The notes under the pieces: generated by a model | Told to the model about the DNA's origin: nothing | The model's input: the letters and a program-made list of their open reading frames with translations, nothing else | The model's database searches: none | Source: Tunturibacter gelidoferens | GTDB taxonomy: Bacteria > Acidobacteriota > Terriglobia > Terriglobales > Acidobacteriaceae | NCBI RefSeq assembly: GCF_040358255.1 | Contig: NZ_CP132938.1 | Span: 1,736,001-1,800,000, forward strand | Reading direction: 5' to 3' | DNA length: 64,000 nucleotides | In this document: in pieces, positions 19,297-30,264 of the stretch | Layout: every line of letters begins with the position of its first letter | How positions within the stretch are numbered: position 1 is the stretch's first letter | Made by a program: the position numbers and the translations under genes

Positions 19297-19338
19297 GAAG
19301 TGACCACCTCCCGCTCAGGGAGCCAGTCCGGCAGGACA
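19297..19338 (+). repeat. Dispersed hairpin repeat, copy 1
   Basis: GAAGTGACC followed by the CTCCC/GGGAG hairpin and the GTCCGGCAGGAC inverted repeat. The same arrangement occurs at 46365-46408. The two copies share AAGTGACC, a short stem and the exact 12-mer GTCCGGCAGGAC. It lies 70 bases after the MutS-like stop. Confidence 0.65.
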
Positions 19339-19375
19339 CATGCCTTTGGAATGGTTCATCGTGCCTCGTTGACGA

Positions 19376-19393
19376 ACTGAACGATCATTCAGT
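19376..19393 (+). promoter_or_regulatory. TetR-type operator candidate upstream of etfBA
   Basis: Near-perfect palindrome ACTGAACGATCATTCAGT, with 6-base arms ACTGAA and TTCAGT. It resembles TGAATGA-type operators of TetR-family fatty-acid degradation regulators (for example Bacillus FadR/YsiA, whose regulon includes etfBA). It lies 150 bases before etfB. No TetR gene is in the window. Confidence 0.5.
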
Positions 19394-19545
19394 ATCCTTC
19401 TCGCGTCGGAGCAACGCTCTTTTCACGAAGCGATCCAAGGTGTTCAAGCGTATCTCTCGATCTCAACAGACGCGGCATCGAATGACAACGCCGCATCGCT
19501 CGAAAGAGTCAAACGACACGATGCAAAGGATGAGGTAGGAACTAC

Positions 19546-20304
19546 ATGCGCATACTGACGTACATTCGGCAGGTTCTCGACGCCGAAGAGAGCGTGCACA
19601 TCGCGAACAACGCCGTCGCGCTCGAAAACAGCAAGCTCGTCATGGACACCATGGACGAGTACGGGGTCGAAGAGGCGCTGCGCCTCCGCGAGAGCGGCAT
19701 CGAAGCCGAGATCGTAGCCGTAGCTGTAGGCCCCGCCCGTGTGCAGGACGCCCTCCGCACCGCCCTCGCCATGGGTGCCGACCGTGCTATCCACGTCGAA
19801 ACCGACATCCGTCTCGACGCCATCGCACTCAGCAAAGTCCTCGCCCAGCTCGCCAAGCAGGAAGAAGCAACCCTCATTCTCTCCGGCGGTCAACAGGCCG
19901 ACTGGGACTCGCACGCCCTCGCCGCCGCCACCGCCGAGCGCCTCAACTGGCCGCAGGTCACCTGGACCAGTGCCCTCGCACTCGCAGGCACCATCCTCAC
20001 CGGCAAGCACGACGCCGACGAAGGCAGCGAATCCTTCACGCTCGAGCTCCCTGTCGTTGTCACCACCCAGCAAGGGCTCAACGAGCCGCGCTATCCCACG
20101 CTCCCCAACATCATGAAGTCGAAGAAAAAAGAGCTCCGCAAAGAGTCCCTCAACCAGTTCGACGTAACGCCAAAGCTCAACTTCGTCAGCGCCGAGATCC
20201 AGGTCAAAAATCGCCTCAACAAAATCCTCGATGGCAAAGACGCCCCTGCTGCCGCCGCGCAACTCGTAGATCTTCTCCGCAACGAAGCAAGGGTGATCGC
20301 ATGA
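19546..20304 (+). CDS. etfB: Electron transfer flavoprotein beta subunit
   Basis: 252-residue EtfB, the AMP/FAD-binding partner of EtfA in the soluble electron carrier that accepts electrons from acyl-CoA and other dehydrogenases. Family features include the start [14 protein letters not shown], the adenine-nucleotide-binding region [26 protein letters not shown], and the recognition-loop-like [48 protein letters not shown] segments. A ribosome site GAGG precedes the ATG. Its stop overlaps the etfA start as ATGA, so the two are translationally coupled. A TetR-like operator lies upstream. Confidence 0.96.
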   Translation: MRILTYIRQVLDAEESVHIANNAVALENSKLVMDTMDEYGVEEALRLRESGIEAEIVAVAVGPARVQDALRTALAMGADRAIHVETDIRLDAIALSKVLAQLAKQEEATLILSGGQQADWDSHALAAATAERLNWPQVTWTSALALAGTILTGKHDADEGSESFTLELPVVVTTQQGLNEPRYPTLPNIMKSKKKELRKESLNQFDVTPKLNFVSAEIQVKNRLNKILDGKDAPAAAAQLVDLLRNEARVIA

Positions 20305-21251
20305 TTCTCGTCGTCGTGGAGTATGCCAATGGAAAAGTAAGCAAGAGCACCTGGGAGATGATCACCGCGGCTCGCGAATCAGGCCGCGAAGGCCCCGTCA
20401 CCGCGTTAGTCCTCGGCAGCAACATAGCAGCAGTCGCCGCGGAAGTAGCCAAAGCCGTAGACCAGGTTCTCGTCGCCGATCTCCCCGCACTCGCCCAATA
20501 CGATCCCGAACTATGGTCCGCCGCCGTCGCCCAGATCGCAACCGAAGGAGAAGCCTCTCTCGTCCTCCTCGGCGGCAGTCGCAGCGGCCGCGAGTACAGC
20601 CCCCGCGTTGCCATCAAACTAGACGCGCCCCTTCTCGAAGACGTCATTTCCCTCAAGGCCACCGGTGAAACCATCACCGCACAGCGCTACACCTTCCTCG
20701 CCCGTGTCACCGAGACCATCGAGTCCACCGCGCCCATCGCGGTAGCCACTATCAAACCCGGCGTCTTCAATGCCGCAACCCCGAAGGCCGAAGCCGCCGA
20801 ACAGTTCGACGTCGACCTCAGCCTTCCCGCGCCACGACTCAAAGTCACCGGCAAGACCGCCGAGCGCAGCTCACGCATCTCGCTCTCCGAGGCCGAGATC
20901 GTCGTCTCCGGCGGCCGCGGTGTAGGCAGCGCCGAAGGCTTCACCCAATATGTCGAAGCCCTCGCCGACCAGCTCGGCGCCGCAGTCGGAGCCACCCGCG
21001 CCATCGTCGACGCAGGCTGGCGCCCCTACTCCGAACAAGTCGGCCAGACCGGCAAGACCGTGCAGCCTAAGACCTACATCGCCATCGGCATCTCCGGCGC
21101 GGTCCAGCATCTATCCGGCATGAACAAGAGCAAAACCATCGTCGCCATTAACCGCGACGCTGAAGCCCCCATCTTCAAAATCGCCGACTACGGCATCATC
21201 GGCGACGTAACCCAGCTAGTCCCAGCCATCCTCACCGAACTCAAAAAATAG
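20301..21251 (+). CDS. etfA: Electron transfer flavoprotein alpha subunit
   Basis: 316-residue EtfA, which carries the redox-active FAD in its C-terminal domain. The diagnostic C-terminal run is present: [14 protein letters not shown], then [40 protein letters not shown] and [21 protein letters not shown]. The start overlaps the etfB stop (ATGA). A membrane Fe-S oxidoreductase gene follows on the same strand after a 450-base repeat-containing gap. This matches the pairing of EtfBA with an ETF:quinone-type reductase. Confidence 0.96.
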   Translation: MILVVVEYANGKVSKSTWEMITAARESGREGPVTALVLGSNIAAVAAEVAKAVDQVLVADLPALAQYDPELWSAAVAQIATEGEASLVLLGGSRSGREYSPRVAIKLDAPLLEDVISLKATGETITAQRYTFLARVTETIESTAPIAVATIKPGVFNAATPKAEAAEQFDVDLSLPAPRLKVTGKTAERSSRISLSEAEIVVSGGRGVGSAEGFTQYVEALADQLGAAVGATRAIVDAGWRPYSEQVGQTGKTVQPKTYIAIGISGAVQHLSGMNKSKTIVAINRDAEAPIFKIADYGIIGDVTQLVPAILTELKK

Positions 21252-21702
21252 TCGCTGGGTTCAAGCTAAAGAGCACTCAGCTTCTGCTGTCAAAAGAGAT
21301 CTCTTATCGAAGCCAGCCTTTGCCGGAGAGATCGCTTGAAGAGATCCGCCTTTAGTAAAGTCGTCTGGTTTTGCTGTTGCCCGTTCTTTTATTTGTCATT
21401 CCGCACCCTGAGCGTAGCCGAATGGGGGAGGAATCTACTGTTACTCCTTCTGCGCCGCGTTATCGCCCGGAGTTCAGTCGCTATAAAGGCAGGTTAGATA
21501 TTCAAGACACGATGCTCGTCTCAAGGATCTTGCATCTAGGTACCCCAAGGCTTTAGCCTTGGGTCTCTCAATCCGCCACTAACGTGGGACTTTAGCCCCT
21601 GGGGTATGTCTTTCATCCCGCGCTTCGTAGAAAGATCCAACAGCGCATAGAAACGACTCAATTCAGATCGTCATCACAAGCTAGACGAGCGTCTCAAGCC
21701 CA
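21252..21702 (+). other. Repeat-rich intergenic region between etfA and the Fe-S oxidoreductase
   Basis: About 450 bases with no supported gene. It holds a diverged copy of the GTCATCCTGA-type repeat (from 21396), a perfect 8-bp hairpin CCCAAGGC/GCCTTGGG with TTTA loop at 21544-21563, and a second CTTTAGCCCC element near 21592-21606. A 61-codon open frame at 21371 is composed mainly of the repeat and was not called. Confidence 0.65.
21544..21606 (+). repeat. CTTTAGCC-type hairpin repeat pair
   Basis: The perfect inverted repeat CCCAAGGCTTTAGCCTTGGG at 21544-21563 is followed 30 bases later by a half-copy with ACTTTAGCCCCTGGGG. Elements of this shape look like mobile intergenic hairpins rather than a terminator, as there is no T-run. 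Confidence 0.6.
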
Positions 21703-24408
<2,706 letters not shown>

Positions 24409-24409
24409 T

Positions 24410-25354
24410 CTAGCGGCCCACCTTCACCCACTCCGCCACCCGCCTCAGCATCTCCTTCGCCTGCGGCAAAAACGGAAACTCATTCGCCGAAGCCGCGAAC
24501 CCATGGTTCATCCCCTCGGCAAACACCTCCGTCACCTCAACCCCTGCCTCCGCCATCCTCTTCGCGTAGGCCTGCCCCTCATCCCGCAGCACGTCATACT
24601 CCGCCGTCACTACAAACGCCCTCGGCAGTCCAGCCAGCGAAGTAGCCAGCAGCGGCGCCACCCGAAAGTCCGCCGCCTCCCTCTTGTCGTTTAGATAATG
24701 ATCCCAAAACCAGATCATCCCCTTCCGCGTCAGCCCATACCCCTCAGCGTTCTCCAGATAAGAAGCCGTTGGCGGATCATAGTAGGCGGTAGTCGGATAG
24801 AGCAGAATCTGCCCCGCCAACCCAGTCACACCTTTATCCCGCAACAGCAAAGCCACCACGGTAGCCAATGTCCCCCCGGCGCTATCGCCCCCCACTATCA
24901 CCCGCGAGGCATCCCCACCCAACTCCCCGGCATGCGCCATCACCCACTCCGTCGCGGCCAGGCAGTCCTCCAGCCCCGCCGGAAACTTGTGCTCCGGAGC
25001 CAGCCTGAAGTCCACTGAAACCACCACCACTCCGGCCTCTTTTGCCAACGCCCGGCAGTACGGATCATGCGTCTCCAGCGTCCCCGCCACCCACCCCCCG
25101 CCATGGAAGAACACCACCACCGGAGCCGAGCCACCTGATTCCGGCGCAAAAACCCGCACCCCAATCTCCCGCCCTGCAGCACCGATCGTCCGATCCGCCA
25201 CACGAACATCAGCGTACTCCGGCATCGGAACAAACCGCGCCATCATCTCAGCTCTCTCAGCCCGGGCTTCTTCTGGAGTTTGCAGCTCAACCGGAGGCCG
25301 CGCCAACGACTTACCCACATTCAGAATCGCCTGTACCTTTGCATCCAACGGCAT
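24410..25354 (-). CDS. Alpha/beta hydrolase, hormone-sensitive-lipase-type esterase
   Basis: 314-residue cytoplasmic carboxylesterase of the HSL (type IV) family. The oxyanion-hole motif HGGGW is at 84-88 and the nucleophile S158 is in GGDSAGG. The acid and base follow in EYDVLRDEG and GMNHGF. The cap region is short, as usual for small bacterial esterases. It is convergent with the Fe-S oxidoreductase, the two stops being separated by one base, so they are unlikely to share a transcript. The natural ester is unknown. Confidence 0.92.
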   Translation of the reverse strand: MPLDAKVQAILNVGKSLARPPVELQTPEEARAERAEMMARFVPMPEYADVRVADRTIGAAGREIGVRVFAPESGGSAPVVVFFHGGGWVAGTLETHDPYCRALAKEAGVVVVSVDFRLAPEHKFPAGLEDCLAATEWVMAHAGELGGDASRVIVGGDSAGGTLATVVALLLRDKGVTGLAGQILLYPTTAYYDPPTASYLENAEGYGLTRKGMIWFWDHYLNDKREAADFRVAPLLATSLAGLPRAFVVTAEYDVLRDEGQAYAKRMAEAGVEVTEVFAEGMNHGFAASANEFPFLPQAKEMLRRVAEWVKVGR

Positions 25355-25395
25355 GGACCCATCTTATCCCCGTTGGCACGTGATAATCCTTACCC

Positions 25396-25959
25396 ATGCA
25401 CATCGCCGGATCCTGGATCCTTCTCGTCTTCCTAACCCTCGCCACCGCACTCATTCTGCTCGTCCTTCACCTCACCAAAGCCGGTCAGATCATCCACCAG
25501 CAGATCCCCGACCACCCTCAGCGGCGTCTCTTCCTCGCCTCGGTCAGCTTCTTCATCACCTTTCTCGCCGTACGCCTTCTGGTAGCCTCCATCACCCATC
25601 ACATTGGACCCTTCGGTTATGTCGAAATGGGCGGCCGCCACATCCACCATCTCGTCTGGGGCATCCTCCTGCTGCTTCTCTGCGGCTACGCCGAACTCGC
25701 AGACGTCGGCACCGGAGACGCCTCCCTCTCCATCCTGCTCAGCCGGCTCCTGGCTCTCAGTTACGGCATCGGTGCCGCCCTCACCCTCGACGAGTTCGCC
25801 CTTTGGCTGAACCTCGACGCCGCAGCCTACTGGTCCCACGAGGGCCGCGAAAGCATCGACGCCATCGTCCTCTTCGGCGCCCTGCTCTCCATTGGCGCCT
25901 GGGGAGCACCGCTCTTCCGATGGATCGCGCGGCCACGCCACCGCGCCCAGCCGAATTAA
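25396..25959 (+). CDS. Hypothetical multi-pass membrane protein
   Basis: 187 residues with about five hydrophobic helices (residues 5-27, 46-67, 84-102, 115-134 and 155-175). Conserved-looking polar spots are GGRHIHHLVWG between helices 2 and 3 and ALTLDEFALWL after helix 4, which could form a metal or proton site. Nothing else identifies it. It is divergent from the esterase gene, with the starts 41 bases apart, so the two may share a promoter region. I do not recognise a named family. Confidence 0.7.
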   Translation: MHIAGSWILLVFLTLATALILLVLHLTKAGQIIHQQIPDHPQRRLFLASVSFFITFLAVRLLVASITHHIGPFGYVEMGGRHIHHLVWGILLLLLCGYAELADVGTGDASLSILLSRLLALSYGIGAALTLDEFALWLNLDAAAYWSHEGRESIDAIVLFGALLSIGAWGAPLFRWIARPRHRAQPN

Positions 25960-26048
25960 ACAACACCGGCGCCCCGAAGGACGCCAGCGTCAAATAATAA
26001 AGTTGAGACTAAAGAGAATCGAAATTCCGCCGATAAAGCAGGCAAGTC

Positions 26049-26564
26049 CTAGTTCTGATAGGTCAGCAACTCGAGCTTCACCGGATCAATGCCCGTGCTC
26101 ACCATCCGAAGCTGCCTCGCAGCGCCGAGCGACAGGTCGATCACCCGCCCGGGGAACAACGCCCCTCGGTCGGTAATCGTCACAATGACTGACCGATGGT
26201 TCCGCAGATCGGTCACCTTGACCTTGCTGCCGAACGGAAGGGTCTTGTGCGCTGCGGTCATCTCGTTCATATCGAAGATTCGACCGCTCGCCGTCCGGCG
26301 TCCCTGCCACATCTCCCCATACCAGCTGGCAAAACCGCTCTTTATCCTGGTCAACACCGTCGCCTTAGGCATGCGCACCGTGGTCACGATCTCCGACGGG
26401 GTGACATCATGCATCACCGTCGTCGGTTCTGCCGCCCGCGCGGACGCCGGAATGGCGTTGTCCGTCGCAAAGGCCGACAGAACGACCATCGCCGCCAAAG
26501 TAAAAGCGGTCCGGGCCCTCCCTAAGGTGATTGCGCTACGTTCGTTTCCGGGTGTCGTTTGCAT
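26049..26564 (-). CDS. rlpA: RlpA-like septal ring lytic transglycosylase / DPBB domain protein
   Basis: 171 residues. A hydrophobic N-terminus (TAFTLAAMVVLSAFATDNAIPASA) is followed by a linker and a C-terminal double-psi beta-barrel. The barrel contains FASWYGEMWQGRRTASGRIF, MTAAHKTLPFGSKVKVTDLR and VTITDRGALFPGRVIDLSLGAA. The aspartate in TDRGAL matches the RlpA catalytic site that cleaves glycan strands lacking peptide stems. There is no SPOR domain, so septal targeting is not assured. A -10-like TATACT and TTGAAT lie upstream on the minus strand at about 26567-26600. Confidence 0.9.
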   Translation of the reverse strand: MQTTPGNERSAITLGRARTAFTLAAMVVLSAFATDNAIPASARAAEPTTVMHDVTPSEIVTTVRMPKATVLTRIKSGFASWYGEMWQGRRTASGRIFDMNEMTAAHKTLPFGSKVKVTDLRNHRSVIVTITDRGALFPGRVIDLSLGAARQLRMVSTGIDPVKLELLTYQN

Positions 26565-27277
26565 CCCTTAAGTATAAGAAATTCAAGGCTTAAAGGGTAT
26601 TTTTTGTGTACAAAAAACGCCCTCGGTTCACCATACCCAAGCCCCCTTGTCAACCCTTTTCCGGGTTGCCTGAACGACCAAAAAAAGTGAAAGTATTTCC
26701 CGTTTTGGCAACTCCACGTTATAAACGAGTTACCTGCCGTCAAAAGGAAGGCAGGGCTGCTGTCCGGTCAGTACTCTTCGTTTTTTATTTCCTCCCAGCG
26801 TCGAACAAGACCCAGACAACGCCGTGCGACAAGAGGGGGATATCCCCGCGCACCCCAAAAAGCCTCCGCGACCGAAGCCAGCGGTCCGTTCGGAGGCCCC
26901 CCAAACTCGATTGGCTCAGGCCTCTTAGGGTTCACAGGACGTGGTCGGAGTCAGGCGCCGAGAGTAACGTGCGATTTGCCGACAATCGCCCAGAACCCGT
27001 TAGTGAGCTTCTTTGACCTATTGGCTCAGGAAACAGGGCCCACCAATACCATCTACAACTTGTGCAGCGTTCCGAATCGAAATCTTGAGCCTGCCGCCGC
27101 CAATCCCGCACGTCCGCCTTTTCAAATCCACGAACTGGCAATTGGCACACTAACTCCTCCTCGAAGAATCGGGATACACTTGAATCCCTAAACAGAGGGT
27201 GCAACCTATCTGGGCAGGTAAGCGCCTCTGTTCAATAAGCTCTCCATGGTCTATTTCGCAAGCGACGGAGCACCTAA
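26565..27277 (+). other. Long intergenic region with several strong hairpins
   Basis: About 710 bases. The open frames here have no ribosome site and no family signal, and were not called. Noted structures are the palindrome GGGGATATCCCC near 26836-26847, the GCCTCCG/CGGAGGC stem with inner GACC/GGTC at 26862-26897, and GCGATT/AATCGC at 26971-26989. ATTGGCTCAGG occurs twice (26910 and 27020 areas). A structured RNA is possible but unproven. Confidence 0.5.
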
Positions 27278-27718
27278 ATGAGTAATCGCATGAGTGTTTT
27301 ATCGCGTCGACTTGGGCGCTTCGCGGGAGGCTTCTCATTCGCAACCGTCGCCTTTTTCTCAATCGGGTTGTATGCCGACGCCAGCACGAAAGGCCAGGTA
27401 GGATTGCTCTTCGCTGGCCTTGTTTTGGTGTGCCTGTTCGCCAGCTTCTTTTTGTGGCTGGCGCACGGCTTCGCGTGGGCGATGATCCCAGAGAAGCCTG
27501 CAGAGGAGAAGAGGCCCGCGGAGGCATTGAAACCTGCGGACCAGCTGAAGCCTGCGGAGTCGATGAAACCATCAGAGCCAGAGAAACCAGCAGAGCTGGT
27601 GAGATCTGCAGAGGCGAAGAGGCCTGCTGAGGAGATAAAACCTGCGGAGGAGAAGGTGATCGTCTCAGAGGATCCTCCCGACGCGAAATACACCATCACC
27701 GGAAAGCGCGTCTACTGA
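27278..27718 (+). CDS. Small membrane protein with KPAE-type repeats
   Basis: 146 residues. Two hydrophobic helices (about 16-33 and 42-62) are followed by a charged tail of six-to-seven-residue units: KPAEEKR, PAEALK, PADQLK, PAESMK, PSEPEK, PAELVR, then AKRPAEEIKPAEEK. The protein ends in DAKYTITGKRVY. GGAG lies 7 bases before the ATG. The tail is probably an extended, highly charged rod or disordered linker reaching from the membrane. I do not recognise a family. It stands alone between two long gene-free stretches. Confidence 0.65.
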   Translation: MSNRMSVLSRRLGRFAGGFSFATVAFFSIGLYADASTKGQVGLLFAGLVLVCLFASFFLWLAHGFAWAMIPEKPAEEKRPAEALKPADQLKPAESMKPSEPEKPAELVRSAEAKRPAEEIKPAEEKVIVSEDPPDAKYTITGKRVY

Positions 27719-28210
27719 CCCTAGAGAGCTTGCCAACTTGACCGGAAGTAATCCCGTAGTGCCCGCAAAGTCCGGTTTTGAGCAAGTTCGCAAAACCACA
27801 TCCTACTATTCGAGGATTCGATCTGGATCGGCAGTCCAGATCGCGCCGATTTACGTGGTGATGTGGGAGAGTAGTGCGTGCGTGACGACGTTGCGCTAGG
27901 TCGTGACATATCATTGCAATCAGTCGCCGCCAAGAAATGTTGTCAAGCCCCGAAACGTCTAAAACCCGCGTCAATCCAGCACTTTCGCGTGGCGTATGAG
28001 TTATGGGTCAATCGCTATAATGGATACAGAGAAAGAGAAAGCCCGGCATCAAGTCGGGGCTTTGCTGTCTGCAACCGATAACTCCTTTGATTGGAATAAT
28101 TTGCGCGTAAGCCTTTTATTATGACTATTTTACGAAATGGCAGTTTTTTGTAAACCATTAGAAATAAAAGGGTTATACGAAAATACCCCCCGGGGGGTGC
28201 CTCCCGGGGA
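27719..28210 (+). other. Intergenic region with hairpins and a consensus -10
   Basis: About 490 bases. It holds the perfect GATCTGGA/TCCAGATC hairpin at 27820-27842, flanked by CCACATC and GATGTGG that could extend it. A consensus TATAAT at 28016-28021 is followed 17 bases later by an AAAGCCC/GGGGCTTT hairpin (28038-28063). A GC hairpin of CCCCGGGG type at about 28186-28207 sits just past the lactonase stop and may terminate it. No gene was seen. Confidence 0.5.
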
Positions 28211-29362
28211 CTATGCAAATACCAGGCACTGTGGTCGAGAAAGAGGAAAACTCTTCCCCGCGTCAGTCAGCTTGCCCGTCTTCACATCGCGAGCCAGCAC
28301 CGATATATTGTCCGACTCCTGATTCGCGATCAACAGCCACCGTCCACTCGGATCAAGCGTCAGGTGGCGTGGAACCTTACCGCCGCACGGCAACCGGTCT
28401 ACCAGCGTGAGCTTGCCGTCGTTCGGCGAGATCGCGAACGTGACCACAATGTCGTCGGAGCGGTCCGTCGCGTAGGCGAAGCGTGCTCCATGATCGATCA
28501 CGATGTCGTTCCCGGTGGTCACGCCCGAAAATCCGTCGGGCCTCATCACAACCTCCTGCACCGTGTCGAGCGCCCCGCGCTGTGAGTCCCAGCGCAGCAC
28601 CACGACCGACGAAGTCATCTCGGTCACACAGTACGCAACCTTGCCGTTCGGATGAAAGCGTAGCGCCCGAGGTCCCGCCCCCGGAGCCGACTTCCACGCT
28701 GCCGGTTCATTAGGAGTCAGCTTCGCCGTCGCAGCATCCAGCCGATAGATGTGAATCTCATCGATCCCCAGGTCGTTGACCAGCAGAAACCGGTTATCCG
28801 GCGACACCGTCACCCGGTGAGCATGCGGAGCCTCCTGCCGCTCCTTATCCGGTCCGTGTCCGCTGTACTGAAAGAACGAAACCGCGGGACTCAACTCACC
28901 ACCCGCTCCAACTGCGAACGAGGCCGCGCTGCCGCCGCCGTAGTTCGCCGCAAACGCCGCCCTCCCAGTACCGTCGAAGGCGACGTGGCAAGTTCCTCCG
29001 CCGCCCGAAGCAACCTGATTGACCTTAGACAGCCGCGTCTTGGTGCGGTCCAGAGTAAAAGTCGACACCGCACCGCTGTCCCTGCCCCCGAACTTGTCCA
29101 GTTCATTGGCCACAAGGACGGTCCTCCCATCAGGAGCCAGCGCCAGAAACGTAGGATTCTCCGCCTCAGCCGCAAGGCCAAGCGCCGTCAGATCTCCGGT
29201 CGACGCCACAAAGGAGTACGCGTAGATGCCCTTGCTGGAACCCGAGGTCTGTGTCCCAACCAGCAGCCGGGCCCCATCCTTTGCCGCCGCAAACCCAGCC
29301 CTGCCCATCACCGATAACGCTGCCGAACCGAAAATAAATCCACGCCGATTAATCTGTCTCAA
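28211..29362 (-). CDS. Lactonase family beta-propeller protein (6-phosphogluconolactonase-like), Tat-exported
   Basis: 383 residues. The N-terminus MRQINRRGFIFGSAALSVMG is a twin-arginine signal, and a seven-bladed propeller of the YkgB/Pgl lactonase family follows. Repeated blade segments are visible: LALAPDGRTVLVANELD, HRVTVSPDNRFLLVNDLG, ALRFHPNGKVAYCVTEMTS and HLTLDPSGRWLLIANQES. Cytoplasmic members hydrolyse 6-phosphogluconolactone. Export makes that substrate unlikely here, and a periplasmic sugar lactone is more plausible. It is divergent from nanE, with 110 bases between the two starts. Confidence 0.85.
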   Translation of the reverse strand: MRQINRRGFIFGSAALSVMGRAGFAAAKDGARLLVGTQTSGSSKGIYAYSFVASTGDLTALGLAAEAENPTFLALAPDGRTVLVANELDKFGGRDSGAVSTFTLDRTKTRLSKVNQVASGGGGTCHVAFDGTGRAAFAANYGGGSAASFAVGAGGELSPAVSFFQYSGHGPDKERQEAPHAHRVTVSPDNRFLLVNDLGIDEIHIYRLDAATAKLTPNEPAAWKSAPGAGPRALRFHPNGKVAYCVTEMTSSVVVLRWDSQRGALDTVQEVVMRPDGFSGVTTGNDIVIDHGARFAYATDRSDDIVVTFAISPNDGKLTLVDRLPCGGKVPRHLTLDPSGRWLLIANQESDNISVLARDVKTGKLTDAGKSFPLSRPQCLVFA

Positions 29363-29472
29363 TCTCAGCTCCTTTTTCCCTCATCCACAATAACGTGATT
29401 TGCAGATAGTCTGTTTGCTACAGCGGTTGAGCGTGCCTCTCCTCAAAAGCTGCCTCCAAGGAAGCAAGCAAA

Positions 29473-30186
29473 GTGTCTCAAGGCTCGAACTCCTCCTTCA
29501 ACTCGCCATTCCATCGACTTCGTGGCCGCATCATCGTCTCCTGTCAGGCTGCAGAAGGTGATCCGCTCGACGATCTCGACACGCTCACCCGCATCGCAAC
29601 CTCCGTCCTGCGCGGCGGAGCAGGCGGTCTCCGAGCCGAAGGCACAGCACGCATCATTGCCTTCCGTGCCCTCACCCAACTTCCCATCATAGGCATCATC
29701 AAGACCTACGACGCCAACGGAGACGTCTACATAACCCCCAGCTTCCACTCCGCCAAAGCCGTCAGCGACGCTGGAGCCGACATCATCGCCCTCGACTGCA
29801 CCGCTCGCCGCCTCACCGCCCCTGAACCCTGGCCGGAACTCATCCCTCGCATCCACTCCGAGCTGAACCGCCCGGTACTCGCCGACATCGCCTCCCTGGA
29901 TGACGCCCTCGCAGCCGAGCGCGCCGGGGCCGATGCCGTCGCCACAACCCTCTACGGCTACACCGCCGAGACCAGAGGCATCCGCACTCCTTCCTGGCCC
30001 TTGCTCCAATCCCTGGTCGCTCACTTGACAATACCCGTCCTCTTGGAAGGCCACATCACCCACCCACCGGAGGCCCTGCTAGCCCTGGACATGGGTGCCA
30101 CCGCCGTCGTCATAGGGTCCGCCATCACTCGTCCCGAGACCATCGCAAATCGGTTTGTGCAAGCGACTCGACCGGCAGACGGCTAA
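29473..30186 (+). CDS. nanE: N-acetylmannosamine-6-phosphate 2-epimerase
   Basis: 237-residue TIM-barrel epimerase that converts ManNAc-6-phosphate to GlcNAc-6-phosphate. Family motifs include RIIVSCQAAEGDPLDD, IGIIKTYDANGDVYITP, ALDCTARRL, LADIASLDDALAAERAGADAVATTLYGYT and LLEGHITHPPEALLALDMGATAVVIGSAITRP. The start is GTG at 29473, preceded by AAGGAAG 9 bases upstream. It opens the amino-sugar cluster, and its product feeds NagA encoded downstream. NagP follows after 78 bases with an operator-like palindrome in between. Confidence 0.92.
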   Translation: MSQGSNSSFNSPFHRLRGRIIVSCQAAEGDPLDDLDTLTRIATSVLRGGAGGLRAEGTARIIAFRALTQLPIIGIIKTYDANGDVYITPSFHSAKAVSDAGADIIALDCTARRLTAPEPWPELIPRIHSELNRPVLADIASLDDALAAERAGADAVATTLYGYTAETRGIRTPSWPLLQSLVAHLTIPVLLEGHITHPPEALLALDMGATAVVIGSAITRPETIANRFVQATRPADG

Positions 30187-30213
30187 TTTTCCTGCGAACA
30201 ATTTGGCAAAGCA

Positions 30214-30234
30214 GTATAGTCATCTAGACAATAC
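30214..30234 (+). promoter_or_regulatory. NagR-like operator candidate upstream of nagP
   Basis: Arms GTATAGTC (30214-30221) and GACAATAC (30227-30234), 7 of 8 positions complementary, around ATCTA. It lies 30 bases before the nagP ATG. It includes the CTAGACAA core typical of HutC-subfamily amino-sugar operators. Confidence 0.6.
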
Positions 30235-30264
30235 AAGAAACGTGTGCACGAACAGGGGATTGAA

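Noticed and set aside
26565..26995. c-di-AMP (ydaO) or c-di-GMP riboswitch upstream of rlpA
   Set aside because: Hairpins are present, but I could not find the conserved cores of these riboswitches on the minus strand.
26606..27016. 136-codon plus-strand frame in the rlpA-KPAE spacer
   Set aside because: It has no ribosome site, a composition typical of translated non-coding DNA, and crosses strong hairpins.
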